Position numbers and translations under genes: made by a program. A stretch of 36,929 bases of DNA from Dyella halodurans (GTDB taxonomy: Bacteria > Pseudomonadota > Gammaproteobacteria > Xanthomonadales > Rhodanobacteraceae), in contig NZ_JAPDPF010000016.1 in the NCBI RefSeq assembly GCF_026283925.1, positions 1 to 36,929 of the forward strand, given 5' to 3'. Positions 31,624-36,929 of the stretch are shown here, one piece after another. Every line of letters starts with the position of its first letter. Position 1 is the first letter of the stretch. The notes under the pieces are model-generated. The model made no database searches, was not told the origin of the DNA, and saw nothing but the letters and a program-made list of their open reading frames with translations.

Positions 31624-31848
31624 ATGGATGCCAGGCAGGTGCGAGAACGGGTAATCGACGCTCAAAATCGAATCAGATCCGAGCTCGAGTCCTTGACGAG
31701 GGACATAGGGCCCGGATGGCGACTCTGCTGCGATGTCATCGCCGAAGAGCGCTATCGCCTTGAAGTTGAGTACTACATATGGATCGTCAACATTGAGGCC
31801 AAGCTCAATACCGGGTATTCGTCTCTTCCCAGGCCCAGCTTTCCATGA
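31624..31848 (+). CDS. Small hypothetical protein
   Basis: 74 residues from ATG at 31624 (MDARQVRERVIDAQNRIRSE); the open frame extends upstream but that part is unlikely to be coding. It starts with a charged helix and continues WRLCCDVIAEERYRLEVEYY. No family recognised. Repeat copy 19 lies 20 bases after the stop. Confidence 0.5.
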   Translation: MDARQVRERVIDAQNRIRSELESLTRDIGPGWRLCCDVIAEERYRLEVEYYIWIVNIEAKLNTGYSSLPRPSFP

Positions 31849-31868
31849 CAGGTCGAGGCGATCCTCCT

Positions 31869-31898
31869 TAGGTCCGTTTGGGGTCGGGAGCGGACCTT
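31869..31898 (+). repeat. Palindromic intergenic repeat, copy 19
   Basis: TAGGTCCGTTTGGGGTCGGG then AGCGGACCTT, with near-perfect AGGTCCG/CGGACCT arms. It lies 3' of the + strand gene ending at 31848 and also touches the end of a possible minus-strand frame (31897). Confidence 0.85.
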
Positions 31899-32106
31899 AC
31901 TGTGCGGTCACCGACACCACATCGACCCGGCTCACTCCGTTGCAAATTGCGACTTGGAAACAACCCGCCGTCGCGCGAGTAGCCGAAAACCCATCAGCCA
32001 AGAACGTCGGTGTAGTTACGCTCGGCGACTCAGAGCCCGCACTTTGTAAGGTAGGGAACAGAAATTGGGAAAACGTGACCGCATCATGTCCATGAAAAAC
32101 GCCTGA
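31897..32106 (-). pseudogene. Possible 3' gene remnant on the minus strand
   Basis: The last 60-70 codons of a minus-strand frame read SPSVTTPTFLADGFSATRAT and AGCFQVAICNGVSRVDVVSV, with normal codon use. The TAA stop runs straight into repeat copy 19, exactly as at 1612. Extending upstream, the frame would overlap the start of the gene at 32131, so a complete gene is not possible without conflict. It could be the tail of a decayed secreted protein gene. Low certainty. Confidence 0.25.
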
Positions 32107-32130
32107 AAGAGTGGCGTGGAGGGTATGAAA

Positions 32131-32904
32131 ATGCGCGTGTACAGCATCCTGGTTTCTTGTCTCGTGGCCATCTCGGCACACGCGACTGAGCGGATTTTTG
32201 TTCCCGTCCCGACAGAGGGGCAACAGGTGAGGTATGCCAATGGCGCTGCCTACCTTGCCACACAGACGAGCAGCGCGGCGCTTCAGATTGCGTACGTCCC
32301 CAACGACTCAAAATCGGCACTTCTTTTTGTCGGCGTGACGAATCTGAGCCAGGCATCTTTCAACTTTACTGAAACATCCATCACGGCAAGCTCCAATGGG
32401 ACGCCCCTCCCCGTCATGTCATACAGGGACCGAATAGCAGAGCTCAAAAGGCAAGAACGCTGGTCGAGCATCGGCGCCGCCTTTGCAATGGCTGCGAACA
32501 ACATGAATGCCAACAATGCGGGGCACGAGAGTAGCTATGGCACCTACAGTGGGACCGCAACCGCGTCGGCTTATGGACCCGCAGGTACCGTCCGCGCCAC
32601 TGCCAACTCCACTGGCACCTACTACGGCAGCAATTACAACGCGACTGCGGCGGAAATGGCAAAAGAAAATGCCAACGCCCAGAACCAGGCCCTTGCCCAA
32701 CAACAGCAAGCGAACATCGACTATGCGCACAAGAGCCTTGAGGACAGGGCGCTCAAGGCAAATACCATTGACCCCAGCCAATCGCTGGCAGGCGATGTGA
32801 AGTTTTCTCTCCCTAAACGGGACAAGTCGAAGCCTGCGGAATTCAGCGCCGTCGTCGACCTTGCAGGGCAACCAGTTACGGTTCTATTTCGAGAGCAGCA
32901 GTAG
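32131..32904 (+). CDS. Secreted hypothetical protein
   Basis: 257 residues; ATG at 32131 is preferred because GGAGG lies 8 bases before it, although an ATG at 32125 is also in frame. Signal peptide: MRVYSILVSCLVAISAHA. The mature N-terminal part looks like a beta domain (AALQIAYVPNDSKSALLFVG, then SFNFTETSITASSNGTPL). The middle is low-complexity and rich in Ala, Asn, Thr, Tyr and Gly (SSYGTYSGTATASAYGPAG). A Gln/Ala/Asn-rich helix follows (ANAQNQALAQQQQANIDYAH), then a short beta region. Probably periplasmic or surface-associated; function unknown. Confidence 0.65.
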   Translation: MRVYSILVSCLVAISAHATERIFVPVPTEGQQVRYANGAAYLATQTSSAALQIAYVPNDSKSALLFVGVTNLSQASFNFTETSITASSNGTPLPVMSYRDRIAELKRQERWSSIGAAFAMAANNMNANNAGHESSYGTYSGTATASAYGPAGTVRATANSTGTYYGSNYNATAAEMAKENANAQNQALAQQQQANIDYAHKSLEDRALKANTIDPSQSLAGDVKFSLPKRDKSKPAEFSAVVDLAGQPVTVLFREQQ

Positions 32905-33050
32905 CCACCAGATACCAACGAACTGCTCACACAAAGTCAAGGTAACTACCCACTACACCGGCCTCATTGCGTGCCTGCGCCATGCGCAGCGCACAGATGG
33001 CCGCCTTGCACGCAATCGCCGGATGGGATTCATGCCAATGAACACTGCAT

Positions 33051-33066
33051 CTAAGGTCTGCTATGG
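33051..33066 (+). repeat. Palindromic intergenic repeat, copy 20, left half cut by an IS30 end
   Basis: TAAGGTCTGCTATGGG is a left half with two changes; IS30-like sequence follows directly. The right half has been lost. Confidence 0.55.
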
Positions 33067-33096
33067 GTTGCGGATTCAACCGGCCGTTTCAGCACG
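33067..33096 (+). mobile_element. IS30 left-end remnant
   Basis: TTGCGGATTCAACCGGCCGT then TTCAGCAC matches the outer 28 bp of the left end at 25242 with a few changes. No transposase sequence follows. It lies between the convergent stops at 32904 and 33133. Confidence 0.65.
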
Positions 33097-33132
33097 CTAT
33101 GGGCGTTCAAACCGAACGCCCCAAAATTCTGA

Positions 33133-34164
33133 TCAGCCATTCTTGCGCATCAATCCCGCATGGAGGTCCTCCCGATCGAGCCCATTGGACTCGAGTCCCT
33201 GGACCGAGAATCGGCGGCGATAGTCGGAGGGTGTCAGGCCGACAATTCGTCTGAAGACCCGTCTAAAGGCCCCTGTGTCTTCGTAGCCAACTGCACGTGC
33301 AACTTGATCGACGCTCGATCGTCCAAACTGGAGCATTTCTCGCGCCCGGGAAATGCGCACCTGTTGCTGATACTCAAGGGGCTTCATACCGGTCGCTTTG
33401 ACGAAGCGACGAAGGAATGTCCTTTGCTCGAGGCACGCGATTTTCGCAAGCTGGGTCACTGGATCCGCTCCTTCGCTTCGCCCCACGAGCCAACGCTGGA
33501 CTTTTATGATGGCCTTGTCGCCGTGCGTTAGCCGGGGATCGAAACTGCTGTAGAAGCGCTGCTCACGACCTGGCGGATCGACATTCATGTATCGCGCCGT
33601 TTCAAGCATGACGGCCGCGCCAAGTAGTCGCTCGACCAGACGGAGTCCAAGGTCGGTCCACGCAAGAACACCACCGGCCGTCACCACATCTCCGTAGTCG
33701 ATGACCATGTAATCGGTTTCGATCGGAACATTCGGGAATTCCTTCGCGAATTGCTCGCGCAACGCCCAGTGCGTGGTTGCCTGCCGCCCGTTTAGCAGAC
33801 CTGTGCGCGCGAGGAGGAAAACGCCGCCACATACAGCCGCAATGATGACGCCCACCGCATGCTTCTGGTGCAGCCAGTCCCCAAGCACTTGGTCGTGGGC
33901 CGAACTGAGAGTCGCCTGCAAGTTGCCTGGCAGCACCAAGGCTACAGGCCGTTGTTCCGTGCCTGGATGGCTGTCGTAGGTGCAATGAACGGCATGATCA
34001 GTTCCACTCCGCCAGTGCGAAATGCGTAGAGGAAGTGTGGTTTGGCCGCCCTGTGTTCGGGCCGCGATGTCCCCTGCATAACGGAAAAGCTCAGTGAGTC
34101 CGTGCAGGCCTGTCTGCGATGTTCCCGCATCACAAACGATACCGATCTCCGGAAACCCCTTCAT
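33133..34164 (-). CDS. GlxA-family transcriptional regulator (DJ-1/PfpI plus AraC domain)
   Basis: 343 residues from ATG at 34164 (MKGFPEIGIVCDAGTSQTGL); the frame is open to 34290. The N-terminal domain is DJ-1/PfpI-like, with GVIIAAVCGGVFLLARTGLL containing the nucleophile-elbow cysteine position, and TTHWALREQFAKEFPNVPIE. The C-terminal AraC-type double HTH contains PVTQLAKIACLEQRTFLRRF and VDQVARAVGYEDTGAFRRVF. Such proteins regulate glycine betaine, arginine or xenobiotic pathways, usually next to their target. Here the divergent neighbour is an alpha/beta hydrolase pair (inference). Confidence 0.88.
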   Translation of the reverse strand: MKGFPEIGIVCDAGTSQTGLHGLTELFRYAGDIAARTQGGQTTLPLRISHWRSGTDHAVHCTYDSHPGTEQRPVALVLPGNLQATLSSAHDQVLGDWLHQKHAVGVIIAAVCGGVFLLARTGLLNGRQATTHWALREQFAKEFPNVPIETDYMVIDYGDVVTAGGVLAWTDLGLRLVERLLGAAVMLETARYMNVDPPGREQRFYSSFDPRLTHGDKAIIKVQRWLVGRSEGADPVTQLAKIACLEQRTFLRRFVKATGMKPLEYQQQVRISRAREMLQFGRSSVDQVARAVGYEDTGAFRRVFRRIVGLTPSDYRRRFSVQGLESNGLDREDLHAGLMRKNG

Positions 34165-34353
34165 TGCCGTGTCCGTTTTGGCACGGCTATTTGTCGAATT
34201 TGACAGTTGTTGAGGGGGTCTGGCGAGCATACCGTGATTTCCTAGTGTAGGAAGGCCCATCGCCTGCAGCAGCCTCACCCGTCTGCTCACCGATGGATGG
34301 CGGGCCGCCTGCGGAAAGGGCTGGAGAGTTCACTCCCAGAGCGTGCTGATCAT

Positions 34354-34470
34354 ATGGCTCAAGACCGCTTCAAGGAAGCCAACGGTGGCAGCGCGGGCAC
34401 CGAGATGCCTGACGGCGCCCGCCTCTTCTATAAGGATTGGGGTAACGGCCTGTCGTTACCGGTTCGCTCG
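34354..34470 (+). pseudogene. N-terminal fragment of an alpha/beta hydrolase
   Basis: In frame with ATG at 34354, the segment EMPDGARLFYKDWGNGLSLP resembles [20 protein letters not shown] of the intact hydrolase at 35642. It breaks down after the glycine, where the HGWPL oxyanion motif should follow. About 20-40 residues survive. The open frame then continues through non-homologous sequence into the next gene, which has its own start at 34660. Confidence 0.55.
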
Positions 34471-34659
34471 CAGGTACGAGCCAGGCAGGAAAGAGCCGTC
34501 CATTCGCCGTCGTGCGGAGACAAACCCATTGCGGCGAGGAATCGGGTACCACCCGCCTGGATGCGCCAGATTCATCGGCAGACTGCCGTTACTTCGCCAG
34601 ACACGCCAGGCGAGGCAAAACCGGAAACACCCGATTCATCCAACCACCGGAGAAGCTCA

Positions 34660-35532
34660 GTGTCCGCAACCACTTACACCCCCACTGCCATCGATACGCC
34701 AACGCAGTTTGTGGAGAGCAAAGGCCGGAAGCTGGCCTATCGAGTTTTGGGGTCGGGCGAACCACTGATCCTTTGTGTGCGCTTCCGCGGCGTACTGGAC
34801 GTATGGGATCCCGCGTTCCTCGACGCTCTTTCCAGATCGTTTCGCGTAATTACGTTCGATTATTCCGGTTTGGGACGATCGACCGGCGAAGCAAATTACG
34901 ATCCGCGTGCGCTCGCACAGGACGCCGTCGATCTGGCGGATGCACTGGGGATTCAGAGGTTCTTCCTCGCAGGATGGTCCCTCGGCGGGCACGCAGCACA
35001 GGTGGTGGCCATTACTCACCCTGACCGGGTCCGAAAGCTCGTCCTCATTGGCACGTGCCCTCCCGGGAAACTCTCGCATGGGCCCGAGCAGGTCTTTTTC
35101 GAACGTGCATTGAAATTCGACAATGATCTGGATGACGAAACGGTGCTGTTCTTTGAGCCTGCATCGGAACGCAGCCGGATGGCAGCCAAGGCCTCGAACG
35201 CTCGCATTGCAAAGCGCATCGCCTCGGACAGAAGTCCGGTTGTCCCGGAGGAAACCTATCTGAGGCTTCTCCAAGCTGGTGAAGCCCCAAGCGACGAATT
35301 GTTCGTTGATCGCGGCGGCTACCGGGACGCGCTTGCCATCACGCCGACTCCCATACTGGTCATATCCGGAGACCATGAAATCGTGTTTCCGGTGCGCAAC
35401 TGGTTCGAGATGATTCCAAGTTGGCGATCCTTTCATCTACTCGTCGTACCGCAGGCAGGACATGGCCCTCACCATCAGGAACCGCAGTTCTGTGTCGATG
35501 CCATCGTGAGCTTCATCGCAAACGTGTCTTAG
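34660..35532 (+). CDS. Alpha/beta hydrolase
   Basis: 290 residues starting with GTG at 34660; GGAGAAG lies 4 bases upstream and the conserved N-terminus (FVESKGRKLAYRVLGSGEPL) begins soon after, whereas the longer open frame contains foreign sequence. The nucleophile elbow is AGWSLGG with Ser107, the acid is in ISGDHEIVFP and the His in PQAGHGPHH. The oxyanion loop reads RFRG, in place of HG, which is a recognised variant. Cytoplasmic. Probably an esterase or C-C hydrolase-like enzyme of unknown substrate. It is 110 bp before the next hydrolase, with a hairpin in between. Confidence 0.85.
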   Translation: MSATTYTPTAIDTPTQFVESKGRKLAYRVLGSGEPLILCVRFRGVLDVWDPAFLDALSRSFRVITFDYSGLGRSTGEANYDPRALAQDAVDLADALGIQRFFLAGWSLGGHAAQVVAITHPDRVRKLVLIGTCPPGKLSHGPEQVFFERALKFDNDLDDETVLFFEPASERSRMAAKASNARIAKRIASDRSPVVPEETYLRLLQAGEAPSDELFVDRGGYRDALAITPTPILVISGDHEIVFPVRNWFEMIPSWRSFHLLVVPQAGHGPHHQEPQFCVDAIVSFIANVS

Positions 35533-35548
35533 ATATGCCGCACCCCCG

Positions 35549-35574
35549 CGATGGGCACGCGAATGTGCCCATCG
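35549..35574 (+). terminator. Hairpin between the two hydrolase genes
   Basis: CGATGGGCAC, loop GCGAAT, GTGCCCATCG: a perfect 10-bp stem 17 bases after the stop of the first hydrolase. It probably ends or weakens the first transcript, although no T-run follows. Confidence 0.5.
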
Positions 35575-35641
35575 ACACCCAAGCCAGAAAGCACTCAGTT
35601 CGTCCCTGCCGCACCCCTAACTATCGAAGGGAGACCCTCTG

Positions 35642-36625
35642 ATGAGCACTGATGAGCACATTGACCAGACGCGTCGGAAAGTACTGGCGGGTACTGGAGC
35701 CGCCGCCGCGGTATCCATGACCATGCCACTCGCATCAGCCATCGCGGCGACTGCGCCCTCGCACGGATCGCAAACCACAACTCATAGCGCACGCCGCGCC
35801 AGTGGGAAGGTCGTGACGCCGGACGGTGTTGAGATCTATTACAAAGACTGGGGCGCCGGTCAGCCGATCGTCTTTAGTCACGGCTGGCCGCTTTCTGCGG
35901 ATGATTGGGATGCGCAGATGATGTTTTTCCTCAGCCACGGCTATCGCGTGATCGCGCACGATCGCCGAGGCCATGGTCGGTCGACTCAGACCGATGAAGG
36001 CAACGACATGGATCACTATGCCGCCGATCTCGCGGCGCTGACGGGTGCGCTTGACCTCAAGGATGTGATCCACATCGGCCATTCAACGGGTGGAGGAGAA
36101 GTAGTTCACTACGCAGCGAAGCATGGGAGGGACAGGACGGCAAAAATCGTGTTGATCAGCGCCGTACCTCCCATCATGGTCAAGACCAAGAGCAATCCCG
36201 AAGGTACGCCGCTGGAGGTCTTCGATGGCCTCCGCAAACAATACCTGGCCAACCGCTCACAATTTTATCTCGACATCCCCACTGGCCCGTTTTACGGGTA
36301 CAACCGAGCCGGCGCAAAGGCATCAGAAGGCATCATTCGAAACTGGTGGCGCCAGGGCATGATGGGAGGCACGAAAGCCCAGTACGACTGCATCAAGGCG
36401 TTCTCCGAAACCGACTTCACCGAAGACCTCAGGCAGATCCAGCAGCCGGCCTTGGTCCTGCATGGGGATGACGACCAAGTCGTTCCCTACAAGGACGCGG
36501 GGGTTCGTTCCGCCGAGCTTTTGCGGAACGCGACCCTTAAGATCTACCCGGGGTTTCCGCACGGCATGCCGACGACCAACGCCGAGCAGATTAATAGCGA
36601 CATCCTCTCGTTCCTCAAGGGATAG
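35642..36625 (+). CDS. Tat-exported alpha/beta hydrolase, non-haem chloroperoxidase-like
   Basis: 327 residues from ATG at 35642 (GGGAGACC upstream). The N-terminus [20 protein letters not shown] has a twin-arginine-type signal, so the folded protein would be exported. The core [20 protein letters not shown] then [10 protein letters not shown] matches the cofactor-free haloperoxidase/arylesterase group. Triad: Ser148 in GHSTGGGE, Asp278 in HGDDDQVVP and His307 in GFPHGMP. Length after the signal fits the family (about 275). Such enzymes are perhydrolases or esterases in practice. It is the third gene of its kind in the window and is related to the fragment at 34354. Confidence 0.9.
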   Translation: MSTDEHIDQTRRKVLAGTGAAAAVSMTMPLASAIAATAPSHGSQTTTHSARRASGKVVTPDGVEIYYKDWGAGQPIVFSHGWPLSADDWDAQMMFFLSHGYRVIAHDRRGHGRSTQTDEGNDMDHYAADLAALTGALDLKDVIHIGHSTGGGEVVHYAAKHGRDRTAKIVLISAVPPIMVKTKSNPEGTPLEVFDGLRKQYLANRSQFYLDIPTGPFYGYNRAGAKASEGIIRNWWRQGMMGGTKAQYDCIKAFSETDFTEDLRQIQQPALVLHGDDDQVVPYKDAGVRSAELLRNATLKIYPGFPHGMPTTNAEQINSDILSFLKG

Positions 36626-36929
36626 GCAACTCGCTTAGTCGGCATGGCGTACCACACTCCGCCATGCCGACACTCAAGCCATCGTTCGCGAGGGCAACAA
36701 GCGGGCGAACGCCTCGCCCGCCATGGCTTTGACGATCAGCAACGCAGTCAAGAATGTGGAAGCGTCAGCGACTTATATGCGGTTGCACGGATTGACGCTA
36801 ACGTCCGTATATGGACTCCTCTCCTTTGCCAAGCATCCCCTAGCTCTGGCGTCCGTGTCGACTGCACACGTATATCCGGCCTCTAGATGCTGCACCGCAG
36901 GGCGGTGCCGGGCCACGATGAGCTAGTCG
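36626..36929. other. 3' region to window end
   Basis: Apart from the hairpin at 36638-36671, no supported feature. A 67-codon open frame (36723-36926, starting MALTISNAVKNVEASATYMR) is possible at the edge but has no recognisable features and no good ribosome site. Confidence 0.4.
36638..36671 (+). terminator. Hairpin terminator of the Tat-exported hydrolase gene
   Basis: GTCGGCATGGCG, 10-base loop, CGCCATGCCGAC: a perfect 12-bp stem 13 bases after the stop. No clear T-run. Confidence 0.6.

Noticed and set aside
1-36929. CRISPR array, tRNA, rRNA, riboswitch, toxin-antitoxin pair
   Set aside because: No regularly spaced direct repeats, cloverleaf, rRNA motif or recognised TA family was found by eye.

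Overview
The window looks like a piece of a high-GC gammaproteobacterial chromosome, most likely Lysobacterales (Xanthomonadales), family Rhodanobacteraceae (Dyella, Luteibacter or Rhodanobacter type). This placement is inference from protein style, codon use, the paired secreted sedolisins and the intergenic repeat style; no rRNA or tRNA gene is present to confirm it.

The region is accessory in character: mostly single genes or divergent regulator/enzyme pairs, interrupted by broken insertion sequences. From left to right: an IS30-family transposase end at the left edge (2-118); minus-strand genes for a small membrane protein and a cytochrome P460 (389-1426); an XRE/MmyB-type regulator divergent from an NAD-binding epimerase-like protein (1612-3443); a minus-strand run of small proteins (DUF1428, two hypotheticals, a retropepsin-like protein, 3713-6033); a decayed stretch (6053-6640); a PH-domain-like membrane protein and a GNAT acetyltransferase (6668-7889); a GntR/OsmC pair (8035-9204); a two-DTG aspartic protease-like protein (9548-10564); a LysR/carboxymuconolactone decarboxylase-like pair (10841-12333); a membrane protein, an epoxide-hydrolase-like protein and three more oxidoreductase or regulator genes (12520-17860); an IS21 remnant (18379-18660); a tandem pair of large secreted sedolisin (S53) peptidases (19345-24189); a scrap heap of broken genes (lpxL-type fragment, IS3 orfA, IS30 N-terminus; 24281-25532); a MazG-like pyrophosphohydrolase, a secreted beta-propeller protein and an NTF2-like protein (25566-27539); an SDR plus ECF sigma factor operon (28225-30065); a HAD phosphatase; small hypotheticals; a GlxA-type AraC regulator; and two alpha/beta hydrolases (34660-36625).

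The strongest unexplained signal is a short intergenic palindromic repeat (consensus about TGTCCGCTTTGGGTCGGAAG followed by CGGACA). I count 18-19 copies, all outside the confident genes, mostly at gene 3' ends, and all in the same orientation on the + strand whatever the strand of the neighbouring genes. Every recognisable IS30 left end in the window sits inside one of these repeats directly after TTTGGG or a variant, and one insertion is an 81-bp internally deleted IS30 derivative (a MITE) with a candidate TTGGG target duplication. Two minus-strand genes (retropepsin-like at 5590 and MazG-like at 25566) end with the stop codon inside GCCTAAC, as integron cassettes do; behind the first there is an attC-like L''/L' pair.

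Functionally, several genes fit handling of reactive or electrophilic small molecules (OsmC, AhpD/CMD-like, SDRs, epoxide-hydrolase-like and chloroperoxidase-like hydrolases, each often beside its own regulator), together with extracellular acid proteolysis by the sedolisin pair. No CRISPR array, RNA gene or complete mobile element was found.
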